Assembly: GCF_963678635.1 (NCBI RefSeq)
Contig: NC_087066.1
Location: forward strand, 2,327,745 to 2,391,744
DNA from: Symsagittifera roscoffensis
Taxonomy: Eukaryota > Xenacoelomorpha > Acoela > Convolutidae
Direction of reading: 5' to 3'
Length of the DNA stretch: 64,000 bases
Shown: positions 1 through 38,000 of the stretch, piece after piece
Layout of the letters: each line of letters begins with the position of its first letter
Numbering within the stretch: the stretch's first letter is position 1
Position numbers and translations under genes: made by a program
Notes under the pieces: generated by a model
The model's input: the letters and a program-made list of their open reading frames with translations, nothing else
Databases searched by the model: none
What the model was told of the DNA's origin: nothing

Positions 1-565
1 GTGTAAAACGATTGTTTTTTGTTATTTCCTAGGTTTTTAAATGACATAAGGTTTAGGATGACGGATGCAAAAGGTTGTTAAATGGTTTCTATTTTTCTTA
101 AACTGTTAGTTCTTACGATTTTTTGGTTAGCTTAACCTGGGTCTGTTTGTTCAGGGTTGGAGAGAAAAGTATATCGATTCCGAAGAATGATTTTTTACTT
201 TCTCGTGGCTAGTATAAGTTAAGGTGTTAACTTACTTAATCTTACTTAGGGGTAGTGATTGTGTTCAAGGGTTGGAGAATAGTAAATCGATCCACAAGGT
301 TCAGGTATAATTAGAACGCGAGTAGTTCGTTAGATACTATTTTAAACTTACTAAGTCTAAGATTTATCCTGGGTCTGGTAAGAGGGGGGGTCAAGTGAAG
401 GATGAATAACCGAAGTTCTTCACTGTTTATCCTAATTTGAATGATTAGTTTTGTTTAAAAATTTCTATTAGTCTTAGGTCTTTAGAAAGGGTTGGGTAGT
501 GAATCGACGTTTGAGGTCGTTAGACACTAATTAAGTGGGTGGGGGAGAACAAAGTTGTTCTGTTT

Positions 566-650
566 GATCCAAGGATAAGCCTTGATGATCAAATTTGAAA
601 TTTAATTAAGTAGAAAATGATTTAAGATCCAAGGATAAGCCTTGATGATC
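566..650 (-). promoter_or_regulatory. Twin leader hairpins, copy A
   Basis: Two 25-base copies, at 566-590 and 626-650, exactly 60 bases apart. Each can fold with CAAGG/CCTTG plus GATC/GATC arms. Both are preserved in copy B at 36473-36497 and 36533-36557, so they are a candidate RNA packaging or dimerisation signal. Confidence 0.5.
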
Positions 651-980
651 TGGTTTTAAAATTAAGTGAATTTAAGTTTTAATAAAATTTTAAATGTGTG
701 TAAAGGAAAGATTTAGTGTTTTGATGATATTAGTGGGTTTATGATTGCTGTTATGTTTTAGATGATGGAGCTGGAACAACAGGATGATTTATGATTACTA
801 ACCATTTATTGTCATGCTACTAATTTTTATTTTTATTTTTCAATAAATATTTTTCAAACATGTTTTGTATATTACTGCAGAGTTTTAGGAAAACGATCTT
901 AGATCTTTTTATCAATCGTTATTGTATATTAATAATTTTGTTTAGCGCCTGAAATGATTTTGAAGATTAACTTCAAGGTT

Positions 981-1214
981 TTATGTTTGCAAATGAAAAT
1001 CTAAATTCATTGCTAGTAGTATTCTAAATATAAAAGTTTGTTCTGGTTTTTGCCTAACTATCATATAGCTATATGGCAAGTTTCTACTTTGTCGTATGTC
1101 GTCTCTGGTTCGAGGTCTTCTTCCAATTCCGGGTAGTTCTGTTATGGTTCGGAATATTGGCTCTGATCTATTGAGTCGTAGAGACATTTCGATTAAATTA
1201 TTGTCGTATAACAT
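981..1214 (-). CDS. Conserved leader ORF of the LTR element, copy A (77 aa)
   Basis: A 77-codon ORF starts with ATG about 90 bases after the LTR. It aligns without gaps to the ORF at 35909-36142 of copy B. The two copies differ at 12 bases: 9 synonymous and 3 conservative replacements (I/T, K/R, M/I). This pattern indicates a translated and selected small protein. It is basic, has no recognised domain, no signal peptide and no membrane segment. Function unknown. Confidence 0.7.
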   Translation of the reverse strand: MLYDNNLIEMSLRLNRSEPIFRTITELPGIGRRPRTRDDIRQSRNLPYSYMIVRQKPEQTFIFRILLAMNLDFHLQT

Positions 1215-1280
1215 TTTTTAAATGTTTTTGTCTAATTTCTAATCTATTTTGGTTAATTCTAAGCTATTAAGGTCTTGTTC

Positions 1281-1299
1281 GAGACTTATGGTCGCACCA
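1281..1299 (-). promoter_or_regulatory. Primer-binding site of copy A
   Basis: Two bases after the LTR the minus strand reads TGGTGCGACCATAAG. It starts with TGG, complementary to a tRNA CCA end, and is identical in copy B. The matching tRNA is not identified here. Confidence 0.6.
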
Positions 1300-1301
1300 G
1301 A

Positions 1302-1712
1302 TGAGTTAGGACCGAGTTTGGTTAACTCATAGAGTAATTTCGGATAGGGTACACCGTCTGCTCGTCACGCTATCTTATTTTCGGCCGGATAGATTCGTGC
1401 AACTTCTTAGTCTAATACCGATCCTAATCTTACTCTTATACTATCTAGTCTCAGGTTGTTTAACTAGTCTCTGCTAGGCTCAATAGATCTAGGGTATACT
1501 GGTTTATTGCGGCTGCTGAAGTGCTCGGGAGAGTCCAACTAATTTCTAAGTTAAATTCAAATCTCTCTGGTGCTGAAATTACAAGTAACTTCAGCACTTA
1601 CAAATAAGTGGGTTGTTAGTTAGATGGATCATGATTGGTTAATATTAAATACTTTACATTGGTAAAATATCTAATTTATCCAATCATAAAATGTAGTTTA
1701 GATCAGGTTCCA
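1302..1712 (-). repeat. 5' LTR of copy A
   Basis: A 411-bp LTR, TGGAACC at its 5' end and ACTCA at its 3' end on the minus strand. It matches the 410-bp LTRs of copy B with scattered substitutions and a 1-base length difference. The target duplication cannot be checked because the other LTR is outside the window. Confidence 0.92.
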
Positions 1713-1983
1713 GTATTCACCACGGAATGTGGCGAAGAACGATGAATTTAAGTTTTCCATGCAAAATCAGTGCCAAATAAAAAGGTTTGACACTTGAGCT
1801 GTGATAACTATCAAAAATTTTCTTTTGCTTAAAAAGTGAAAATTCTATTGGTATAGCCCAAATCCAACATACCGAACCAATTGGTGTGACCTGCTCAGAG
1901 GAACTTGCTATTTTAGTCATTGTGATTTTATCACTTTGCTTCAAGTCTTTTTTTATCCAACTCACTGTTTTTGTCAATTTCAG

Positions 1984-28183
<26,200 letters not shown>

Positions 28184-28440
28184 ATGGAGAGAGCAAACGG
28201 ATCCATCAGACATATATGCAAAGAGGAAACTGAAATCTAAAACAAACGTACAAACAACTCATTCGATAGATGAGTATACGAAAAATTTGACTTAAAAACT
28301 GTTTGAAAAAACTAATCGAAAACAAAGTCACTAACAGACTAGAATTGGGTAAGTGAAACCTATTGACGAGAAAACGTACACACGTGACATTGAAAACTGA
28401 TTGATTTCCTTTGCATTGTAAATTTGTAAATAGAGGCAAA

Positions 28441-28446
28441 AATAAA
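28441..28446 (+). terminator. Poly(A) signal of the cadherin gene
   Basis: AATAAA 258 bases after the stop, the first canonical signal downstream; bases 28184-28440 would be the 3' UTR. Confidence 0.6.
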
Positions 28447-31400
28447 AAGCTGCTTTAACTCTTTTAAGATTTGAGCCTGGGATAATTTTGTATTCTCCAG
28501 AAATTCGATCTATCACTACTACTTAGTAAACAAGTATCAACAGTTTTTTCTGCAAGATTAAGAACTGCAAAGAAGCCCACACTTCTACGAAATCATACCG
28601 GTTGTTCCACAATTGAAACAAAACTGCTACTCGTATCAGGGCAAAGCTTTGGATATTCCGTCTGTCTTTTAGGGTCTATGAAGCAGTGCTCGCTTTTACA
28701 TAAAGATGAATTTTTCGAAAAACAAAAATATAACAAATATTCAAAAACTTTGAGTTTTTTTAATTATCACCTTACGCCATACGAAGTAGAAAAAGATAGA
28801 TTTCGCTTCTAGTAACCTAAAAATTATGAAAAGTAGCTTGTTTCAAGCAATTCGGAACGTTTTCTATGAGTGTTTAAGTCTCCGCTTACGCGTTACTAGC
28901 GCAAAACATATCGCGCGTTATTTGTCGAAAGTTGGCCATATTGGCAAAATTCAAACCCCCATAACTTTACGAAAAATGATCACAAGTAAAATTATTTTTT
29001 CATATTGGAGCTTAAGATAAAAATAGTTTTTGTGCTGATAAAATTTTGTCAGCAATTTTTAGATGAAAAGTCGATATTTGTCTGAGAAAAAACTGCTCTA
29101 TAACATAACACTACTTGAGTGAAAAACACATCGACAAATCAGTCAATTGGCTTACATTCATTATTTTCACTAATCCACATCAAAATGATATTGAAGCACA
29201 GCAGCAACTAAAACTAGAAAAACTCATTCGACTTACGCAGAAAATACTAACAAATGACAAAAGCAACAAGACTGCTCGTATCAAGACCAAGACTTGAATG
29301 TTCTTAATGCTTTCTAAGGTCTATGGAGAAGCAATAACTTGAAAAAATAAATGTAGTAAAATAAAATGAAAAAAAAAAAGAAACTAAAATTTGAATTTTT
29401 TTTATGAAATCTTCCCCCACACGCCATATAAAGTGCAAAAGAATAGATTTCGCTCCTTGTAACAAATCAATAACTGCAAATAAGCTTCTGTCAACCAATT
29501 TGGAACAATTTCTAAAACGGATTAGATCTGCGCTTACGCGTTAATAGCGCGAAATATATCGCGCGTTACTTGTCGAAAATTATCCAAATTGGCAAATTTA
29601 AAACCCCCATAACTTCTCGAATATCAATTGAAAATGATACCCCATAAATTGATCTTAGGTTTTTTTTGAAATATCAGCTCAGAACAACAATACCTTTCGA
29701 AAGATATTGAAAAGTTTCGTCAAAATAGGCTAGTTAAAAAGTCGATATTTATCTGGAGAAAAAAAAACAAACCACCCCGAGAATTTATTTTCCGTTAATT
29801 TTGTTCCGAAATTCGGAACAATAAACTTTCAATTAAAAAAATCCAGTCAATGAGCAATTTCTTTCTGTTTATCAATAAACAAATTTTGGTGAAAAAAAAC
29901 CTACTGCAAGAAAAGTACCGTTTTGCAGGAAATTCGATAAAATTACCAAAAACTCAGAGGCCATAGCTTTTACTGAATTTAATGAACGTAAACTCGACTA
30001 ACGTGAGGCAACACATAAAATAGTTATTGATTACTTAAAAGCAATTCATGTTTATACTGAAAGAATTTTTTATCGTATCATTTCAAATTGAAAGTTGTCT
30101 CATAAATTTTTTTGTTTTAAGCAAATAATTGTCTCTTAAGGTACTATCATAACGTTTTTTTTTTGGAAGTCCGGCCCAGGAATTTGAAGGAAAACTCGAA
30201 CAAGTCGCAAAACGTGTTGTTAAAGTTTCGATATCTTGTGTCGGTATCTTGTTCCTCGTAAGTCAAAATTACCGTTGTAAGCCCACTACGAAAAAGAAAC
30301 GGACCTACTTAACAATCTCCTTCTTATGGTACTTACTTAAGAATCTCCACCCCTATAGATAAATACAGTAAATTAGCACTGAGCTTTCTATTGTTTTTTC
30401 TAACTTTGCTGTATTCTGATTGGTCGAAAAATCGTACACTTTGATCTACTTTGAAAGGGGTGGAGATTGTTAAGCAGATCCAAAAAAACTGTTAGGTGAA
30501 ATATCTTTTTAATTTTGATCTTAGGCCTTGACAAGCGTCAAAATTATGCTTCAAGATTCTTTAAAGCATGGTTAGATATCAAATTGGAGTCTTTGAAAGG
30601 AAAAAATGTTCCGTTACTTTCGTTTAGAAAGTCGGAACAAAAACCCTCAGCTAAAATTTTTTCAATTTCACACAAACTTTAACATTGATGCACTCACGAA
30701 TTAGAACTCATAAAATTCATTTTCATCATCATTTGAATGAAAGACTCTTTCTTTCTTGATCCATAATCGGTGGTTTTTAAACCAGCCGAAGTATCAACTA
30801 GCTACAATTTAAACAAGACTACTCGTATCAGGGCGAAGCCCTGATTGTTCCGACTGACTTTTAAAGTTTATGGAGCATTATTAACCTAAATATCCTTAAC
30901 AAATTAAACGAAATTTAAAAAAATTCTAAAAAAAAATAAAATTTTCTCTATAAAAATTAACCCCACAAACGCCATATTAAGTACAAAAGTATAGATTTCG
31001 CTCCTTGTAACAAATCAATTATGGCGAATAAGCTTCTGTCAACCAATTTGAATCAATTTCTAAGACCGAATAGATCTGCGCTAACGCGATAATAGTGCGA
31101 AATAAATCACGCGTTACTTGTCAAAAATTGGCCTTAATGGAAAAATTCAAACCCCCATAACTTTATGAAAATTGACCACAGGTAAAAAAAAATCATATTC
31201 GAGCTTAGGATAAAAATAAATTTCGGCTGAATAATTTTTAATTGAAAAGTCGATAATTTTTCTAAGAAAAACTGCTCCATCACATTATACTACTTAAATC
31301 CGTCTTAGAAATCTTTCTAAATTGGTTGAAAAAAACTTATTTGCCGTAATTGATTTATTGCGATAGCGAAATCTATTCTTTTGTCTTTTATATGGCATGT

Positions 31401-31589
31401 GGGGCAATGATTTCATAAAAAAATTTCAAAATTTTTTTCATTTTATTTTATTACATTTAATTTTTTTAAAGTTACTACTGCTCCATAAACCTTAAAAAGC
31501 AGCCGGAACTTTCAGGGCTTCGCCCTTATACGAGCAGTTTGTTTGTTATATAATAGTTATGTGACAAGTAAAAAATAGTTAGAAAAATT

Positions 31590-32010
31590 TTGCAAACTTG
31601 ATTCATATGACGTAACTTTTCGGCTGGCTTTTATACTCATTGTCGGGATATTGTCGGTTGGTTTATATTTCGGCTAGCCTATTTATTCTCGTATAATTGT
31701 TTTGTACGTTGTTTTTTATTTCTCCTTGCAGCATAGTCCAAACGGCATTTCGTATACCGTTTAAAAAAAAAGACGTCTAAAAAGTACAGATTCATTCTCG
31801 TTCAAAATTGTCTTCTGTACATATTCTCATATTGAATCTTATCTTTTGTTTTCAATACATGCTTGCAAAAATGTTATTATAATATGCAAAAAAGCTTGGA
31901 TCTTTCACAATCCAAGTTTCGATTTCGAATTTTTTTTATGTTACGATACAGTGATGAAGTGTTGCATATGAACAAACGTATTGATTAAATATATTTAGAC
32001 TTCATCATGA
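31590..32010 (+). repeat. Segmental duplicate, copy 1
   Basis: About 420 bases, from ATTCATATGACGTAACTTTT to ACTTCATCATGAA, repeated in direct orientation at 33366-33810 with roughly 90% identity by eye. Non-coding. Confidence 0.8.
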
Positions 32011-33365
32011 ACATCGTAAGATCACTCACTATCCATAATAGCATGTGACACAAAAGAAATGAATTGTTGGAAAAAGGGGGAATTTCAAAACTTTACAAAA
32101 ATGGTCACAAGTGAATATGGTCTTTTTAATGATATAAAATAATCCGTCAAAAATGGCTAGTTAAAAAGTCGAAATTTGTCTGAAGAAAAAAATCCACTCC
32201 GAGCCAAATATTCCGGCACTTTCTTATCAAAAGTCGGAACAACAAGCCGAAAATACGTTATTGTTCCGAATTTCGATACAAAAGTAACGAAATGTTTGTG
32301 CTCGGGGTGGGTTTTTTTCTTCAGACAATTTTTGACTTTTCAACTAGCCATTTTTGACAAAACTATTTTAAAACATACAAAAAGTATTGTTGTCTTGAGT
32401 TTAAATTTGAAAAGATATCTCACCTGTGATCTTTTTTTGTAAAGTTATGGGGGTTTAAAGATTGCCATTTTGGCCAATTTGGGACAATTAACGCGCGATA
32501 AATTTCGCGCTATTAACGCGTAAGCGGAGACTTAAACCGTCTTAGAAATCGTTCCAAATTGGTTGAAAGAAGCTTATTTGCCATAATTGATTTGTTGCAA
32601 TAGTGAAATCTATTCTTTTGTACTTTATATGGCGTTTGGAGGGATGATTTCATTTAAAAAATTCAAAACTTAGTTTTTTTTTTCATTTCATTTCCTTACA
32701 TTTAATTTATTGCTTCTCCATAGACCTTAAATGCATTAGGAACATTCAAGGCTTGGTCCTGATACGAGCAGTCTTTTTGCTTTTGTCATTTGTTAGTATT
32801 TTCTGAGTTTTTCTAATTTTAGTTGCTGCTGTGCATCAATATATTTTTGATGCGGATTAGTGAAACTATTGAATGTAAGCCAATTGACTGATTTGTCGAT
32901 GTGATTTTCATTCAAGTAGTTTTATGTTATTGAGCAGTTTTTTCTCAGACAAATATCGACTTTTCAAATAAAAATTGCTGACAAAATTCTATCAACCCAA
33001 AAATTATTTTTATCTTAAGCTCCAATATGAAAAAATAATTTTACCTGTGATCATTTTTCCTTAAGTTATGGAGATTTGAATTTTGCCAATATGGCCAATT
33101 TTTGACAAATAACGCGCGATATATTTCGCGCTAGTAACGCGTAAGCGGAGATTCAATCCGTCTTATAAATAGTTTCAAATTGGTTGAAAGAAGCTTATTT
33201 GCCATGATTGATTTGTTGCAATAGCGAAATCTATTTTTTTGTACTTCATATGGCGTGTATGGAGATGATTTCATTTAAAAAGTTCAAATTTTTGAATTTT
33301 TTTCTTTCATTTTATTTTATTACATTTAATTTTTTTTATGTTGCTACTGCTCCATAAACCTTAGA

Positions 33366-33810
33366 TTCATATTTGATTCATATGACGTAACTTTTCTGCT
33401 GGTTTTTATTCTCCTTGTTGGAATATTGTCGGTTGGTTTATATTTTGGCTGGCCTATTTATTCTCGTTTAATCGTTTTGTACGTTGTTGTTTATTTCTCC
33501 TTGCAGCATAGTCCAAACGCCAATTCGTATCCGAATGAACGCCTGATGAATCCAAAAGAAAGCCGTCTAAAAAGTACAGATCCATTCTCATTCAATATTA
33601 TCTTTTGTACATATTCTCATATTGAATCTTATCTTTTATTTTCATAACATGCTTGCAAAATGTTATTATGATATGCAAAAAAGCTTGGATCTTTCCCAAT
33701 CCACATTTAGGTTTCGATTTTGAAGTTTTTTATGTTACCATACAGTGATGAAGTTTTGCATATGAACAATTTTATTGATTGAACATATTTAGACTTCATC
33801 ATGAAACTTC
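33366..33810 (+). repeat. Segmental duplicate, copy 2
   Basis: Direct repeat of 31590-32010, about 1.78 kb downstream, with about 30 extra bases near 33530. Together with the flanking R1 units it indicates a tandem duplication of about 1.8 kb. Confidence 0.8.
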
Positions 33811-34274
33811 GTATCAAGGCAAAACTCTGAAAATTCCGGCTGCTTTTTAAAGACTTTAGAGATAGTTCTCTTTAAAAAAAGGATAATAAGTTTTAAATAA
33901 AAGTTTCAGAAATTTTCAGAAAAATCATCCCGGTATAATCATCCCGATATAATCATCCCTCAAGTCAATAAAATCTTTCGGCTGATATAAAAAATTTTGT
34001 GAAAACTGTCTAGTCAGAAGACGAAGTTTGTGCGGAAAAAAGCCACCCCGAGAACAAATATTCCGTCACTTTTTCGAGAGTGGGAACAAAAAATGAGAAC
34101 AAGAAACCTTTTTCGAAGGGTTCCAACCCAGTTTGAAAGCAAAACGGCCCAAATTAGGTCTATTTTTGTAAATTAGATGGAATAGTATAATAATTAGGTC
34201 AAGGAAGTGTCAAACAACTATAACTACTAACTGCAAAAATCTATGGCTGTTTTTGACTGTAATTTCATACATAC

Positions 34275-35001
34275 CCACTTGGCCAACCATTTGACGCCCG
34301 AGAGCTTCTGTAACTCCAATTTTCAGTTTGAGCAGATGTGAACACGTAATTGAAGTCAGGGTGGGGACACTTGTTGCTGTTAATTGGAGCCCAGACACAG
34401 TAGTCGCCCTTAGGCCACGGTGGATTCGCTGATAGTTCAGTAAGCTCTTTTTCCTGCTTCTTGCTAGTTCTTTCTATGTAATCGCTTACATTCCTCACCA
34501 ATTCCTCTGTAATTTTGTTGTAATTAGTCAGTTCATTATTCAGACTCTTTTTAGCGCTCGATTTCCGCTTTTGACTCAGTGATCTGGTTTTACTGTTTTC
34601 TTGTTTGATTTTTACCGATACTTTTTTGTGTATATTGGCGAATAAATCGTCCGATATTGCATCTACGAATGTGTCTTTTTGTGCTTTGGGCACACTTCGC
34701 TGGTTTGGACTGGCCACTGAGACTTGAGTGGAGAAAACTGCCTCGTATTCCTGCAGCTGGATCGAGCTGGTCACAATGTTGGTGGACTGTTTTAGTTCGT
34801 TCACATTGTTGCGAAACAAGTCCATGGGCTTGGGCACGTATCTTTCGCCCTCCCACACGGATGTGGACTGCAGCATGTCCAGTTGATGCCGCAGATGTCT
34901 GGCTTGGTCTTCCGTGTAGGAGTCGGACGAAGAAGACAAATTGAACTCAATCTTTCCTATCATATCTGCGGCACTCGCTGTGTAAGCAACTTCTGCGCCA
35001 C
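34275..35001 (-). CDS. Secreted protein gene, third coding segment (ApeC-like start)
   Basis: Acceptor TTTTTTCAG at 35002. It encodes a helical Ser/Asp/Gln-rich region, a Lys-rich stretch (KTRSLSQKRKSSAKKS), a heptad-like segment (YNKITEELVRNVSDYIER) and the ApeC-like start. A donor GTATGT follows at 34274-34269; if unused, the frame ends at TGA a few codons later. Confidence 0.7.
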
Positions 35002-38000
35002 CTGAAAAAACATAAGTTGGAACAACTCTTTGATCAAATTTGTGTTCACGAGGTAACATGGTTCTTTGGCATAACAATGCAGCACTTATTGTGGCGGAGC
35101 CTTGAAGGCACATCTAAAGTAGTTTTTAAGGTTTAAAAATGACGAAGAAAGAAAAGAAGTATTTTTGTTCATTCACATCAGAAGCTCGGCTTTCTCAGCT
35201 TTAACATTGGATCAATTTAACCGAATTAAAATAATTTAAATCCATAATATTTTGATCAAATCTTTGTCTGTTACTCAAATTGAGCTTAATGAACCCTTGT
35301 GAGTACGTGGAGTTTGGTTTCATAGCAGTTCATAGCATGAAGTTTGGTTTCATAGCAGTTCATAGCATAAAGTTTGGTTTCATAGCAGTTCATAGCATGA
35401 AGTTTGGTTTTGGAACCTGATCTAAACTATATTTTATGATTGGATAAATTAAATGTTTTACCAATGTAAAGTATTTAATATTAACCAATCATGATCCATC
35501 TAACTAACAACCCACTTATTTGTAAGTGCTGAAGTTACTTGTAATTTCAGCACCAGAGAGATTTGAATTTAACTTAGAAATTAGTTGGACTCTCCCGAGC
35601 ACTTCAGCAGCCGCAATAAACCAGTATACCCTAGATCTATTGAGCCTAGCAGAGACTAGTTAAACAACCTGAGACTAGATAGTATAAGAGTAAGACTAGG
35701 ATCGGCATTAGACTAAGAAGTTGCACGAATCTATCCGGCCGAAAATAAGATAGCGTGACGAGCAGACGGTGTACCCTATCCGAAATTACTCTATGAGTTA
35801 CACACCCCAGTCCTAACTCATCTGGTGCGACCATAAGTCTCGAACAAGACCTTACTAGATTAGAATTAACCAAAAATAGATTAGAAATTAGACAAAAACA
35901 TTTACAAAATGTTATACGACAATAATTTAATTGAAATGTCTCTCCGACTCAATAGATCAGAGCCAATATTCCGAACCATAATAGAACTACCCGGAATTGG
36001 AAGAAGACCTCGAACCAAAGACGACATACGACAAAGTAGAAACTTGCCGTATAGTTATATGATAGTTCGGCAAAAGCCAGAACAAACTTTTATATTTCGA
36101 ATGCTACTTGCAATGAATTTAGATTTCCATTTGCAAACATAAAACCTTGAAGTTAATCTTCAAAATCATTTCAGGCGCTAAACAAAATTAATATTATACA
36201 ATAACGATTGATAAAAAGATCTAAGATCGTTTTCCTAAAACTCTGCAGTATTATACAAAACATGTTTGAAAAATATTTATTGGAAAATAAAAATAAAAAT
36301 TAGTAGCATGACAATAAATGGTTAGTAATCATAAATCATCTTGTTGTTCCAGCTTCATCACCTAAAACATAACAGCAATCATCAACTCACTAATATCATC
36401 AAAGTACTAAATCTTTCCTTTACACACATTTAAAAATTTATTAAAACTTAAATTCACTTAATTTTAAAACCAGATCATCAAGGCTTATCCTTGGATCTTA
36501 AATCATTTTCTACTTAATTAAATTTCAAATTTGATCATCAAGGCTTATCCTTGGATCAAACAGAACAACTTTGTTCTCCCCCACCCACTTAATTAGTGTC
36601 TAACGACCTCAAACGTCGATTCACTACCCAACCCTTTCTAAAGACCCAAGACTAATAGAAATTTTTAAACAAAACTAATCATTCAAATTAGGATAAATAT
36701 TGAAGAACTTCGGTTATTCATCCTTCACTTGACCCCTCCTCTTACCAGACCCAGGATAAATCTTAGACTTAGTAAGTTTAAAATAGTATCTAACGAACTA
36801 CTCGCGTTCTAATTATACCTGAACCTTGTGGATCGATTTACTATTCTCCAACCCTTGAACACAATCACTACCCCTAAGTAAGATTAAGTAAGTTAACACC
36901 TTAGCTTATACTAGTCACGAGGAAGTAAAAATCATTCTTCGGAATCGATATACTTTTCTCTCCAACCCTGAACAAATAGACCCAGGTTAAGCTAACCAAA
37001 AAATCGTAAGAACTAACAGTTTAGGAAAATAGAAATCATTTAACAACCTTTGCATCCGTCATTCTAAACCTTATGTCATTTAAAAACCTAGGAAATAAAC
37101 AAACAATCATTTTACACAATTGTGAAATAGATAACAAAAAATACGACCTTGTAATCACACCTCATACACAAACAGTTGGATACATTCGCACAAAACGACA
37201 AACACTAAAGAGGAAAATAATAACTAAACAAAGACAAATAACACGAAAAAGATTTTCAAAAAATCGAAACGCATTTTCAGAATCAGAAACCAACAGTTTA
37301 GACGAACTTTACAAACTAAAAGAATCAATAGATAAAAATTACCCACTTCACGATCAATTATATTTTTCTGACTCAGAAACAACTTCAAATTCATCAAAAA
37401 GAGGAAAAAGAAGAATAAAAAAGCAGTATAAACACAAACCAGTACATTTATACAATTGGAATCAACCAATTAGACACATTAATAATTACATATTAACAGT
37501 CATCGAACGGAAAAATGAGTTCAACACACACCCCAGGTGACGAAACTCCAGATGATGATGAAATCTTTCCTTTTATAGTAGATGCAGATACTGATAGAGG
37601 ACAACACATATTTTGTCAAAATTTACTCATAAATTTATTTGAACCCGGAATCAGTCCATGTAAAACAGAGTTCCCCGATGTAAAAATCAAAAGACAAATC
37701 AATCAAGTACAAGCTAACCCAGAAACAACATCAGACCCCCCAGGTATTGATGACACAGTAACTGATACGTTACAACTCAATCAAATAAACTGTACATCAT
37801 CAGATTCAGAAAGTGATACTGAAAACACTCTTTCTATCAATATGATAAAAGTCGAAAATGACTATGAATCTGTCATATATGAACAACCCTTTCCATCACA
37901 CATATATGAAAATCAATCAGAATTTCTTCAAAATTATTACACTACACCCATAAATTCCACACCAACGACGCAAGAAACAAATGAGATTAACACTACAGAT

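Larger units (their letters stand above)
1..1712 (-). mobile_element. LTR retrotransposon copy A, 5' part, cut by window edge
   Basis: The reverse complement of this stretch aligns from end to end with the LTR, leader and gag-like start of the complete element at 35411-51289. It therefore holds the 5' LTR (1302-1712), primer-binding site, leader ORF, twin leader hairpins and the first codons of the 155-codon ORF. That ORF differs from copy B by a 2-base indel near base 20, which shifts its frame in copy A. The rest of the element, if present, lies left of the window. It sits in a cadherin intron, antisense to the host gene. Confidence 0.93.
28620..34130. repeat. Nested inverted-repeat block of R1 repeats between two convergent genes
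   Basis: Arms of about 1.1 kb, at 28.74-29.83 kb (minus) and 32.26-33.37 kb (plus), are inverted copies. Each arm is two R1 units joined by the same ~190-base spacer (box TTTGTCATTTGTTAGTATTT). Between them lies a smaller inverted pair (30.82-31.27 and 31.29-31.55 kb). No gene is visible in the block. A foldback-type non-autonomous transposon or repeated duplication could explain it. Confidence 0.75.

Noticed and set aside
35002-35113. Extension of the third secreted-protein segment upstream to an ATG
   Set aside because: A strong acceptor TTTTTTCAG at 35002 and the matching phase 1 donor at 51463 place these bases in the intron.
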